A DNA stretch of 64,000 nt. It comes from Dryococelus australis. Taxonomy: Eukaryota; Arthropoda; Insecta; Phasmatodea; Phasmatidae. Below are positions 1-11,249 of this stretch, piece after piece (positions within the stretch are counted from its first letter, which is position 1; each line of letters begins with the position of its first letter). The position numbers were made by a program, and so were the translations under genes. The stretch covers positions 217,700,712 through 217,764,711 of the forward strand of contig CM056997.1 of NCBI GenBank assembly GCA_029891345.1, read 5' to 3'. The notes beneath the pieces were generated by a model. That model did not search any database. It was not told the DNA's origin and was given only the letters and a program-made list of their open reading frames with translations.

Positions 1-395
1 AGTCGTTTGTCATACAGACTGGAAAGAACTCTGCAGCCTCGCACACAATGTATTCTTTCTAGCAAAAATATAACTTAAGTAGTAAATCACCTTGGATAAT
101 TATGCATTTAACCCCTAAATATGAATAAACACATTCTAAAAGTTTTTTAACTGGAACAATTTATAATAAATATACTATTAAAACGAAATAAATATAAAAG
201 TTTACTACTCAAATGCTAATGAAATGAGATAGTAATCCAATTAAACAAGCAGAATGATTGCGAAATTAGTATAATATACAAACACACAATAATTGTACTT
301 CCAAACCCCAATCGATATTACTAGATGAAATACCACATCAAATGTGTTTCTGTTCTGCTGGTTTGACAGTAAATAGAACTACTCATACATTAAAC
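1..395. other. AT-rich stretch, nothing recognised
   Basis: No open frame, repeat or motif worth naming is visible on either strand. Probably intergenic or intronic. Confidence 0.5.
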
Positions 396-720
396 TATTC
401 AGCTGCTTCCCCGATGGCTGCCAGTCCATCAAACTCTTGGGCTGCTCCACCGATGGCATCTTATCCATGAAACTCATCAGCTGCTTCAGCAATGGTCAGC
501 TGCTTCATAGATAGCTCCCTGTCCATTAAACACTTCAGCTGCTTCACCGAATGCTGCTGTTCCATCAAACTCTTCTGCTGCATCCCCGATGTCTGCTAGT
601 CCATCAAAATCTTCATCTGATTTTCCAATAGCTGCTGGTCCATCAAAATCATCAGCTGCTTCACCGATGGCTGCTGGTCCATTAATATGTTCAGCTGTTT
701 CAGCGATGACTGCTGCAGTG
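396..720. repeat. Degenerate 39-bp tandem repeat, about nine units
   Basis: Units follow the pattern CAGCTGCTTCACCGATGG then CTGCTGGTCCATCAAA, with a typical length of 39 bp in the best-preserved part (about 540-700). Several units carry small length changes. Three more decayed units lie at 2195-2312. A 39-bp period is 13 codons, so a reading frame can persist through it; the minus strand gives the most protein-like reading (see the entry at 486-782). Confidence 0.8.
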
Positions 721-782
721 GCAGCTTCTGAGGGACGGCTGTGGGGTGCAGCCCTCCTAATAAAATCGCAGAGCGCAGACCT
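486..782 (-). CDS. Candidate exon: acidic 13-residue repeat protein
   Basis: A minus-strand frame without a stop runs for about 98 codons, entering after a stop at 783-785 and ending at the TGA at 486-488. It does not need a Met start, so it would be an internal exon if real. A short non-repeat head (about 25 residues, with Arg, Pro and Ser) is followed by four to five copies of a 13-residue unit of the type GPAAIGEAADDFD, rich in Ala, Gly, Glu and Asp, with Phe or Val kept before the Asp or Asn. The repeat continues past the stop in another frame, which suggests a broken gene or a non-coding minisatellite. The other frames give less regular proteins. No family is recognised. No convincing splice acceptor is visible, so it could equally be an open repeat by chance. 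Confidence 0.25.
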   Translation of the reverse strand, partial: RSALCDFIRRAAPHSRPSEAATAAVIAETAEHINGPAAIGEAADDFDGPAAIGKSDEDFDGLADIGDAAEEFDGTAAFGEAAEVFNGQGAIYEAADHC

Positions 783-859
783 CTACTCATCTGCTATTCA
801 GCAAATTATACTGCGTACAAATGAGGAGGTTATTTCGCAACTAATGTTTTTGAGATAGA

Positions 860-2190
860 TGAGACTATTTTCACGAGAGAAATGTTTTTGGAAATGTCGA
901 GTGATGGGGCTGCCGATTCTTCTCCCCAAAGTAGGTGAACCGAGTTGAGAGAGATGACCGTAACAATTGACTAGGGGTGCTAAAGGAGGGAGGGAAGAGT
1001 TCAGGGGCTCGTCACTTTTCAGCCAGTCACATGCTTTAAATCAGAGAGAGCAGGGCGCGCCCCTGCTAACCAAAACTGGAACTTCGAATTCCACTGTTTA
1101 ACAGAATGTGTTCTACAGTTTGTTGGCGCACTCTCTGCTCTTTTGCAATTGTTAAACACATTCCTTAACAATGCTTGTATTTATTTCGAAAAGTTTTTAT
1201 TAATAGAGGTATTTCAAACTCACGTGAGCTTCAAATATAGAGTGTAATATTCTGAATAAGTTTGTTGTTAATGATGAGCCATGAGCATCGGTATGCAGCA
1301 GGGATGAATTGTTGTGAATATCGTGTTTTTGTAAACTTTTAAATAATGAATAATTCGGAGCATAACATGTGACCCTTTTTTCGGCAATCATGAGAATAAA
1401 CTAGAGCTTAAAAATTTGGGACCAGCAACACCACAGTTAAGTATAACTCAACAACAAAGCCTAGGAGGTCAATGCAGTGATTCATATACGCGAAAACTCA
1501 ACGTAAGTATGCACAATTTCGCGGACTGGCTATGCGGGTGTGAAGTTAGAAATGCGTTTTTTTGTTTAATTTTTTTGTTAGTGAAACGTAATGAATTTGC
1601 GTGGACTGTCATTGTGGTAAAATATTTGAAACATTTGGGAGACAAAGATAAAATACATAAATCATATTCACAACATATATAAAAAGCCATAAAAAATTCA
1701 GTGATCGGTAAGGTGCATATCCGTCGCCAATTAGATAGTGCATACAGGTTGAAGAATGAATTTTGTTTACATATATATTATTAAGATATTCCACTTTTAT
1801 CCTCTAATTTAGATTTGACATGCATTTTGTATGTACGTATGTAAATTAGTATTGGGCTTTAAAAATATTTGTTTTAGTATTATTATCTTGTCTGTATGTA
1901 GGTACTGGTTGGAAGGCATTTAACCTACAAAAACTTGAAACAAACAGATACATGTGCTAGTGATTAGATCTGAACCAGTGGCCACAGTGTGTTGGCCATT
2001 TCAAATCGAGCGAAGATACATTTTTCTTTAAGCAACCACACTTATTTTTTGGATTTAGCTACATAAGCTACACTTACTTAAGCCGGTCGTACGAAATTTA
2101 TTTATAATTGTGCCTATTTAAAAAATGCTATTTGTAATGATCTGAGTTAGGATCACCACAGCCCTCCCAGTTTCAAAAGTCACCATCTGC
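860..2190. other. AT-rich stretch, nothing recognised
   Basis: Contains a short GC-richer patch at about 950-1130 with a GGGCGCGCCC palindrome. Otherwise there are only short open frames on both strands that look like chance. Confidence 0.45.
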
Positions 2191-2194
2191 CACT

Positions 2195-2312
2195 GGACTG
2201 TTTGTCCATCAAACTCTTCAGCTGCTTCGCTTAGCAGAAAGATGCTGGTCTATTAAACTCTTCAGCTGCTTCGCTTAACAGAAAGCTGCTGGTCCATTAA
2301 ACTCTTCAACTT
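2195..2312. repeat. Three decayed units of the 39-bp repeat from 396-720
   Basis: The words CATCAAACTCTTCAGCTGC and ATTAAACTCTTCAGCTGC recur at a spacing of about 43 bp. The units share the CTGCTGGTCCATTAAA core with the array at 396-720, 1.5 kb upstream, so they are displaced relatives. No frame stays open through them. Confidence 0.75.
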
Positions 2313-2319
2313 GTACAGT

Positions 2320-4600
2320 TTGAATATAAATTTAACCATTATATGTTTAGGCGCCGAGTTACTCTTAAATGTATAAAAAGCTGTGAAGTAAATCTAAAAT
2401 TTAATTTATTGGATTGCCTTATAAACACTACTCCGATACAAATATGTAGCTTCATGAAGTTTAATCAACAATATTCTAGAAATGATCCTTTCACATATAT
2501 TTATTTTCAATCTGGCAGTATTTGAATTTATACATGCATTTTCTCTCGACATAATCAAATAAATTATATATATATTTTAAATAGCACAAGAGAAATACAA
2601 TTAATTAGAAAAGCATACCTAGCTTTTTAATTTCATGCGAGGAGAAGCAAACGTCATAATTTCATCCGTTGTTTCCTATTCGCTGAGATCAATTGTCGCC
2701 TTTAAGAGGCAATTCCAACGTTTCAGGGGCAGTATACCACCCGCAACAAACCAAATTTACTTTTATGCTAATATTGCTATGCTTCTAATAAGAAAGGTAA
2801 TACAAATTTATAATTTTTATCGGTATCATATTACAGGCATGATCAATCTTATTTGAGGCAAGTTCTCCGAAATCTATCATTAGTGATGGTTTTATCACAA
2901 TAGTTAAAAACGTCGATAACATTAAAGTTTGATACCAGAAATAACAATTAAACAATCACACAGTGAAATATTTAATGTAATGTGGTACCTGTTCTCCAAT
3001 CTTCTGAAAACGAACTTTAAAATAATACGTTCACGAAGTTTGTGTGGATTACATTGCGATCATGACAACAATATATATCAAATAACATAAAATTTGGGGT
3101 ACTATTTCTTGGACATAAGTCCCTTTCATCCGTAGTCGGGTGGTTGCTCGGGGCCCAGCGGGAAATGTGCCAGGAATTAGTCGCCTGGGTGTGGGGTCTC
3201 AGGAGGTAGTGGCCTGACAGGGAAGAACAACAGACTGCTGGTTATCTGAAAGCCAAACCTCGTGGACGTGAACTACACTGTTTCTGGCTATTGGAATTTG
3301 AAAGTTAGTGACATTGTGTTTTTCCCATAAAGCAGTTAATGGCGATTGTCGCGGAAAGGAAAAAAAAAAACCACTTATATCTTTCGGCGTGATGAAAGAA
3401 AAATAAAAGGAAAAATTTACGATCATGGAGAGAGAAACAAAAAGAGAGGTAAGATTTTCTGCACCGTATGTAGACATCAGAAGGACGATCACTTCACGTA
3501 AAAAGTAACTCGCCACACGGATGGACCTTGGCTCATATTGCAAAGCCACACATCGTGTTCGTCTGATGTGAAGTAAAACATTCGTTCGCTGTTCGTATAG
3601 TGAAAACCTTGTTAGTGTCACATTTAATAAATCATGCATTTAGGCCTGCATGTTCTCTTTGGCGTTTTGACGTAGGCCCTAAACAAAATGTCTGTTATGT
3701 ATGTGCTGCTAAATCTTTTAAGTGTGTCTTTTTAATGTAAAATGATATACTTCATATGGACACAAAAGCGCCGTAGAGTAGTTGTAGTTCTGTGGTTTGT
3801 TTTAGGAATATCACACACTCGTTTTGTCCAGAAATGAATGCATGTGAATAGCCGGGATCTGTGTAGAATGTTTTAACTCGTCAGTAATCTGTACGACTCA
3901 ATGTATCTAAAATTCAACAAATACACTACGCAATTCCTTTTATCGTTTGTTATACACATGGCCTGGGTACAGATAAAATAAAATGAAGTACCGTAAAATG
4001 TTGTGTATTAGAGGAAAATTAATCAAATATGAATTCATTCTAGCACATCAATTTTATAACTGGTAGTAAAGAAGACACTGGATTCAAATTCGTAATCAGC
4101 TTGCATGTGACAAGCATACAGTTGCAATAAATTAGGTTTTTCCCCGATGCTCTGAAATAATTAGTAGTATGTCTCCAATTATCCTTCATAGGGACATATT
4201 TTCGTTTCTGACGATAGGTAAGCCTATATATGAAATATTATATTTAAAATAAGCGCATGCGTACACAAATACACACGTTCTCTGCCGTAACCGTTTATTT
4301 TAATAATCATCACATAAGAACCAAAATATATCCTCGAGAAACGTCTGCTTGTTAATTTTTACATAGTTGCGTCCATTTTAAGGTCAAAGCCCAACTGGAA
4401 ACCCTCTATTTTATTGCAGATAAGGCTTTCGCATACGGATGGTTTTTGAGAATGATTCTAATAAATTATAACAGCAAAAGGTCACTCATTTAGGCACTAT
4501 AGATATCGTAGCATTACTGCGCTGATGAACATTAATTCTATAAATGAAGACATTTTAACTAAACGAAAATATAATATAAACGTAAGAATTTTGAGTTTTG
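2320..4600. other. AT-rich stretch with no supported gene
   Basis: The longest open frame here is 146 codons on the minus strand (3199-3639). It has no recognisable domain and crosses a poly(A) run of about ten bases at 3360, so it is taken as chance. GC content rises slightly at 3120-3360. Confidence 0.45.
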
Positions 4601-4611
4601 ATAACCCACAG

Positions 4612-4784
4612 GCATTTGAACTCGAAAAATACGTTCACCACCTCACTCTTAATGCGATTGTGGGCTGTTTATTACCGTAATGACATAAGCAAGCATTGGA
4701 GCTCTGTGGAAGAATCGTTCAGAAATACGTTGCATACGTCTTTAATGAAAAGTCTGTTGAAGGAATATCATTATCTTTACCCAG
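4612..4784 (+). CDS. Weak candidate internal exon
   Basis: A 173-bp stretch lies between an acceptor-like CCCACAG (ends 4611) and a strong donor-like CCAG|GTAAGA (junction 4784/4785). One frame is open throughout and reads as a mixed globular sequence, including LWAVYYRNDISKHWSSVEES and ending KEYHYLYPG. No family is recognised. The pyrimidine tract before the acceptor is poor. The DNA is AT-rich like its surroundings, and an old interspersed element begins only 60 bp downstream. This could easily be coincidence. Confidence 0.2.
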
Positions 4785-4844
4785 GTAAGATTATTTACCT
4801 ATTTTATATAAAAAAAAGTTAATTTGCCTCTTTTCTATTAAATA

Positions 4845-5670
4845 CTAGCTGACCCTGCAACTTCATTCGCATGAAATTTAGGACTCGGTTTTCTTATTTT
4901 TGAAATAGAAATTTCGCTTCGCTTAGGTTTTATGGAGTTATTAAAATAAAGCCCACCTTCGTTTCACTAAGGTTTTATGTTTGAAATAGTAATATTGCTT
5001 CTTTGAGGTTTAATTGCGTTATTAAATTACACCCTGCCATCGCTCGCTTCGGACGTGTTCTAATGAAGTAGATACCTATATATCTAGCCACTGGGCCACT
5101 GAGGCCCCACATGATATATAGCTATCCACTAAGCCACTACTGTCCCACTTGGAATCGCCCTATCCACTGAGCCTCTAATACTCCACTTGGAATAGCTCTA
5201 ACCACAGAGCCACTGCGGCCCCACTTGATATAGTTCTATCCACTAAGCCACCGCGGCCACACTTGGAATAGCTCTAGCCACTGGGCCACTACGGCTCTTG
5301 GCAAAAGAAAGGAGGACAGCCCAAGGACAAAAAAGAAAGGAGAAATGACGGAACTTTTTTTTAAACAATGTTTTTTTAGGCAGTAATCCTAATAAAAGTT
5401 TAATCCCTGATCACCATCATATTTTCGGAACCGTTTGAGATATTTCGATGAACAAAGACTATGTTAGTTCGGGTGTTATTATCTATAGACTATGCAAATT
5501 TCACACCAATACATTCAGTGGCTTTTGAGTTAAATCCTGTCGGACAGACAGACATGAAAATAATGAACATTAGATATGGCTTATCAATAAAGTACACTGC
5601 ATGAAAAAATAATTAAAAGTGGAAAGTTCGATAATCACACATACGTCTATTTTAATTATTTATATAGATA
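4845..5670 (+). mobile_element. Old interspersed element of the TAGCTGACCC type
   Basis: It starts CTAGCTGACCC and its 3' part holds the motif CGGACAGACAGACA (from 5541), then ends near TTTATATAGATA. This head and tail, with a segment resembling a polypyrimidine-free 3' tail before GGACAGACAGAC, is common in insect genomes as short non-autonomous retroposons. The superfamily is not certain. The element is diverged and has no coding capacity. It contains a 38-bp tandem array at 5088-5315. No clear target duplication was found. Confidence 0.55.
5088..5315 (-). repeat. Six-unit 38-bp tandem array resembling tRNA A-boxes
   Basis: The word CCACT or CCACA followed by GAGCCACT-like sequence begins at 5088, 5126, 5164, 5202, 5240 and 5278, an exact 38-bp spacing. 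Read on the minus strand, each unit gives GTGGCTTAGTGGATAGA-like sequence, close to the A-box and D-arm of a tRNA (TRGCNNAGYGG). No B-box was seen nearby. Spacing is exact although the units differ at many positions, so the array is old but free of indels. Confidence 0.75.
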
Positions 5671-6240
5671 AAAAAAATCGGCTTTTATAAATCGGAGATC
5701 GCTACGTCTGAATAATAACTACAAATTTGATACTGGTAAAGTAAACAATTTCAAATAACAAACATCACTCTCTACGAGCCAACGAGCCCACAATGAGCTA
5801 TTTCTTGGTTGCCACATTCGGCAATGTTGCGAACATTGCCGTATCTGGGTCTATGTTGCTCATAGATAAATTATTTTGCCTGCATTGGTTAATGATTCCA
5901 ATATGATGAACTAGCCTTATGTTACCCGCATCCGCGTTTTCTATAATGAACATAATAATCATTACACGATTGCTTGTGATGGCTCATCCATTACGCATTT
6001 CCACCTGCCTCATCTTTCCATGCTCACTACTAAAATATATCATGAGTTTTATGAAACTCCTGATAACTAAAGCCCTCAAAATGTAGACTTGTTCTTCATA
6101 TATTGAATGATTTTATGAAAACATTAACTACATGATAATTACAAATTAGCTGTATGAAAGTTTTACATTTTGAATATCTATTATTTGTAAACATATCATG
6201 GCATACTAGTAAAATATAAGTTCATATATAAGTCCTTAGT
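5671..6240. other. AT-rich stretch, nothing recognised
   Basis: No supported feature on either strand. Confidence 0.5.
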
Positions 6241-6245
6241 GTGTG

Positions 6246-6308
<63 letters not shown>
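6240..6308. repeat. (GT)n-(TA)n microsatellite
   Basis: A short (TG) run is followed by about 26 TA units. Confidence 0.95.
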
Positions 6309-6310
<2 letters not shown>

Positions 6311-6429
6311 GTTGGTTCGAATGTACTCAAAAATGTTTTGTATCAATTATAATTAATTTCATAAATAATGAAACATGCGAATTGAAGTAAAATTTCCCGT
6401 CCATTTAAAAGCGAAGATAAGTATGAATA

Positions 6430-7770
6430 ACGGAACTTGAACTTAGTTTTCCTTGTTATGCCCACGGTGTGCGCCTATGGGAGGGGATCCCTTGTTAACT
6501 GTCGCATGACACAGCTTGTTTTATCTTGAGGACACATCTTGCTGCAGGACACGACTCAGAGCTATAAGGTACTAAACGCCATGCCACTACCTGCTCTCTT
6601 TCAACACGCCACAAAGGAAATTGCCCTGGACTGGAACAGCCTCTTAACTTCGGGCAAGCTCGTGTATCTTCGTGTTTAGTTGCCATCTAAACTAAGCTTT
6701 CACAAGCCGCACTAGTATTAAACTAAAATGCACCGCCCGACGTAAATTTCCACAGGAGCAAAATTTCCCATTCCTAAACGAGTCACGCTCGCGCACAATA
6801 TGGCTTAAACGGGGCGGGAGAGGAGAAGAAATAAAAATAATAAAATACGAGACTTAGAAAACTGCAATCTGGACCGCGAATCTGAATTGAAATGTACCAT
6901 GCTCTTTTTACCATTCTCTGGTATCCAAGATGACGTCACGCAGTGAACCGTCCGGCAGAGCCGAGCCATGTATGTGTGTGTCTGTGTGTGTGTGTGTGTG
7001 TGTGGGGAAGATTTCAATGCCAACAGGAAATGCCGGAGGAGTCTCAGTTCAAGGATTCAAGGCGGATTTTTCAAGTAGGCGGTATCTCGGGTAAACGGCA
7101 GGCCGTGTCATTTGCGTAAACGGAACGTTTAGTACGTTAACGCCCAGATAACTGCGCAGCCGCTTCTGACCGCTAGGTTAGCGGCGATTGAGAGGGGTCC
7201 AGGAAATGTACGACGTAAGGTTGGGTTGAGGTGGGGAATGCGTGAAACGCAGTCCAGTATTATGTGTGGCCGCGGTCAATTACGAATTAGAACGAGGTAA
7301 AATAAGCACTCCCGTCCCCTCTTAAAAACTACGCTATTGCCGTTCAAATATTCAAACACAATCACATGTATCATTTGAATGGGAAGAGGCACGAGCGAAA
7401 CCCATTAGTCCCGAAGGACTTGGAAAAAATTAGGGCGGGGAATAGCAATTGCCTACTCCGAGATGTATTCGTGAGACCCGAGACGCGCCCCCCGGAGATG
7501 AATTAATAGGGTGGAGGGGAGGGAAGTTTTCGTGAAGGGGAGGCCTGGGAATGAACAGACGCAAGCGCGGGTCATGGGCAGTCGGACATTCAAGATAATC
7601 GCCGTTCTTCGCAGCCCCGAGGAAGAATGAGACTTTAATGCGTGTGGTTATCCCCTCTCTGCGTTTTCACATTTACTGGGAAACTACTGTTCGACCTTGC
7701 TACTTCACTTCCCTTCCCCCCCGCGGCGGGAGCGGCCACCATTGATCATTGGGGCAGTTTCAGATACTCA
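6430..7770. other. CpG-rich, apparently single-copy island
   Basis: Against the AT-rich background this 1.3-kb stretch is rich in GC and in CpG (for example around 7060-7260, 7430-7600 and 7715-7740), and no part of it recurs elsewhere in the window. No long open frame or splice pattern stands out. It holds a (TG)n tract at 6968-7003. Such islands in insects are usually promoters, 5' exons or conserved non-coding elements. Which of these applies here cannot be told from the sequence alone. Confidence 0.45.
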
Positions 7771-7779
7771 ACCTACTCC

Positions 7780-9050
7780 GCCGTTTACAGCTACACTTTC
7801 ATTTGTATTAGATGCTGTATGGCTATTTACCGATATTTTTAACGAACTTTTATATAATAATGGAAATGTTAGCTATCTCATTGTATAATTACCATGGTCT
7901 TAATAAACTAAATTGAAGTCATATAACTAACGTTTAGTCACTAATTTTAAGTATTATTTTTTGGGAAGCTGTAGTTCAATGCTAACTCTTAAACATGACC
8001 TATTACAGCGCGTATTTAAAACTCAGATGCCCAGTATTTCTGAGAGCATAACATTTTACTGCAAAACCAAATGAATCTATATTATACTGGGACATTAATA
8101 ATTTACAAATAAGGTAGAAAATAACAGGAATATTCTTGAACCATTTAGATTATGACATTTCCTAACGAAACACAGCACATTGTTCAAGTTTCACGTAAAA
8201 TATGGAAGTCAATTATTTTACTATACCAAATTCACTCAAATTATTTACGACGCCGAAAAAAAAAATTTCAAAGCAGATATAGTAAAAACGCAATCAAAAG
8301 ATCATGTGTATAAAACTATTAGTTTTCAAAATTGAGGGTTGGTGTGCATGTAATTGATATATGAATAATTTGCGACTTACAAAAACCGGAACTGTCTATC
8401 ACAATATGTTGCTGGTAATACACTTTTGTTTTAAAATACCATGTAGTAAGTGAAAACAAAGTTTTTTCAGTTGATTAAGCACAACATTATTTCACTACTG
8501 TAAGGTAAGACAATTGATTTGAAACAGATCTTGAACCACAAAAAGTATTTAAAAATATTGTTATGGTGTTGGTATTTCAATCGATTTTGATAATACTAAT
8601 TATATAAATAAAAGCGTTGTAGAACCTGAATTACAAATAGGCCGGAGAGGAATGGTAATAATGTTTTCCATAAAAGTAAGTGTAGGCCTAATGGTTAAAA
8701 ATCACAGAATTATTATTTTAATAATTTTTATAGATTAGCAGAAAGGACTTTTTACGATAATTTTTGATCTGGTGCACGATATCGGAATTATATAGTAGTC
8801 TGTGTTAATTAAATAAAATACATAAAGTGAAGTTGTGGTCAAAAGCATTGACAACAATTTACATTCATTTGACAAATAATATGTATTTATTAAACGTTTA
8901 ACTTATTTTCGTGGGCCTAAGTGACTAGGAAAATATAACTTTTACTGAGACACAAGTGTTTTAAATTATTAAAAAATTCTAATAGTGTAAGAAAAAAATT
9001 AATTTTTAAATATGGTTTTTAGCCTACTCTATCTGAAGAAAGGAAAGGCT
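7780..9050. other. AT-rich stretch, nothing recognised
   Basis: Uniformly AT-rich with only short chance frames. Confidence 0.5.
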
Positions 9051-9079
9051 TATCAGATCACCTTGTTGTTAGTTCGCTT

Positions 9080-9167
9080 GTTTATGTATGTGTGTATGTA
9101 TGTGTGTGTCTGTAAGTTAGATGTGTGTGTGTGTGTTATACGTGTGCCCCCCCCCCCCTTTTTTTTA
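9080..9167. repeat. TG-rich, poly(C) and poly(T) low-complexity run
   Basis: TGTATG and TGTGTG units are followed by a run of about 13 C and 8 T. It marks the left edge of the repeat array that follows. Confidence 0.85.
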
Positions 9168-10200
9168 GCTTGTAATTTTCGAACGCTTCAAACGATTTTC
9201 ACCAAACTTGGTAAACATATAATACTTAGTTAGAACACCTGAATTTTTTAGTTTTTAATACCATGCTGGGCATTTACTATCAAAATGGCAAATAAGTAGT
9301 ACTGATGCAGATGATTTTAAGTGTTATGTTTTAAGATTGTCACTTATTTTCAAAATGGTTACTATATAGCCAATTTAGCTTAGAATGATATATCGTCGAA
9401 ACTATGCTATCAAATACAACATAACTTTGTGTGCTGGCAGTATATATTACAGTTATCAACTGTATATACATGGAGCATCTATTTTATGCCATTTTAAGAT
9501 AGCGCCATGCGAATTAAATGAAGTCTTACGTCATGTCTCGGAAAATAATTGACCAATTCTAATCAAATTTGGCAAACAAGAAGTATTGAGGCAGATGTTT
9601 TTAAGTGGCATGTTTTAAGCATGCCAGGCTTTTATTTTACAAATCGCAGTCACATAGCCAATATTAGCTTAGAATGGTATACCGTCAAAACCATGTAATC
9701 GATTTCAACAAAACAACTTTGCACGCTGATAGATATTATAACTACCAACTGTATGTACATAGAGCATCTTGTGTAGGTCGGGCACTTATTTTCAAAATGG
9801 TGGCTATATAAATAATTTAGCTCAGTATATTTTACTAACGAAACCTATTCCATCTTAATTTTGTATGCTGACATTATCTATTACAACCATCAAATATGTC
9901 TATCGAGAGCCTCATTTCCCTGCCATTTTGTAACATAGTCCTATCAATAAAAATAATGATTTTATCTCGTATCTCGGGAAATAATTAACTAATTTTTGAT
10001 AAATTTGGCGAAGATGTTTTACTGTCGTATGCCTTAATAAAAATGTATTTTTCTAAGTGGGACTCACTTCAGAATGGCGGCTATAAAATAATTTTAGATT
10101 TGTGGGCGGTATCTACGAAACTATATAATCTCGTTTAACTTACTTTGTATATTGGCAGCATACAATAATCTAGATTGTTTTATAATAAATTTTTACCTCC
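9168..10200 (+). repeat. Array of irregular ~300-bp repeats
   Basis: Units contain, in order, a phrase like TGACCAATTCTAATCAAATT, then ACTTATTTTCAAAATGG, then AGCCAATTTAGCTTAGAATG, then an ATGGAGCATCT-like end. Copies can be followed near 9190, 9540, 9780 and 9960 with several shortened units. The array leads straight into the 10.2-11.0 kb copy of a longer repeat. The mobile element family is not recognised. Confidence 0.65.
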
Positions 10201-11005
10201 ATTTATGAAGATTGCCACATGAAAATTATGGAGATTCAATTCTATGTCTCAAGGTGCAATCAACCTATTCCCACCAAATATTACAGTGGAACATTTCAAA
10301 TCGTGCACACCATAAATGCTACAGAAGGCCATGTAAACGTTCACGATTTAACTGGGCCAGACAACCGTGTTCAAAATGGCAGCTCCATTAATAATTTAGG
10401 TAACTATGACATAGACATTAAACAATTTATAACCAACTTAAGCCAAAATTTATATGTAGACAGTATACATTACAAGCAACAAGAGTCTATTTTTCTGGTA
10501 ATTTTGCACAATAGCATCACTTAAGTAAATAAAGTTTTTCATGTCATATCCGAGGGAACAAACAAATGATTTCCATACGGTAGGCCATGTAAACTTCCAA
10601 GTTTTATGTGGCTTAGTAATTTGTCTTTCAAATTAAGGCCATGTGAATATTTTAGGTTAGTTTACCCTAGCAATCGAAATATTAGACTGATAAAATGCGA
10701 AGTTGACGTTCCGAATCCGACCTCCGCGATTAAGTGAATTGCACGCTATCATATAGTACGAGGATTTCTGTGTGTAAGTCTCGGGTAATCCATAACAGTA
10801 TTTGTAATTATCTCACGATTGTTGCAAATCTTTCTTGTTTCATTTCTTATATTGTTGCTTTCAAAGAGAAGCCAAGTTTTTCTTACCAACTTATATTTTA
10901 AGAAACTATTTATATATTAATTGCACCCATGCTGAAGAAAGTAGGCTTATTAGTAATATCAGTAACCACTTGTTTATGATGTGTACAATATTCGGAGTTG
11001 TTGCA
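10200..11005 (+). repeat. Copy A of an ~800-bp interspersed repeat
   Basis: It is collinear with 29580-30385. Shared words include TATGTAGACAGTATACATTA, TTTCTTACCAACTTAT and TAGTAATATCAGTAAC. Identity by eye is moderate, so the copies are old. A 101-codon open frame at 10219-10524 is not conserved as a frame in the other copy, so it is not called as a gene. Confidence 0.75.
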
Positions 11006-11217
11006 GACCATTTCTTTTAGACAGGGGCATATCCTGAAAATTTTGGCAAAGCATGGAACACGAAACTTACTTTGGCACTACGCTTTGCACACATTAATTA
11101 AATATTAATAAATAACAAAATAAAAATAATAGATTACTCAAAATGTTTTCAGTTCTTTAGTACCCTTATTCTCTCTCGCCTACCTTCATCTGGGTTGCTT
11201 TGATCTCAAAAGCTTCT

Positions 11218-11247
11218 CCTACGTGAGGGTATTAACCCTCACGTAGG
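11218..11247. promoter_or_regulatory. Perfect 13-bp palindrome arms with 4-bp spacer
   Basis: CCTACGTGAGGGT (11218-11230) and its exact reverse complement (11235-11247) flank ATTA. Each arm has a TACGTGA core. It could be a hairpin, a dimer-binding site or a relic of an element end. No flanking element was identified. Confidence 0.6.
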
Positions 11248-11249
11248 TG

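Noticed and set aside
396-720. CRISPR array
   Set aside because: Units are directly adjacent without unique spacers and the genome is eukaryotic. It is a minisatellite. The same holds for 37872-38930.
3199-3639. 146-codon minus-strand frame
   Set aside because: No domain, crosses a homopolymer run, and no flanking splice or promoter signal. Chance at this length is plausible.
10219-10524. 101-codon plus-strand frame
   Set aside because: The homologous copy at 29.6 kb does not keep the frame.
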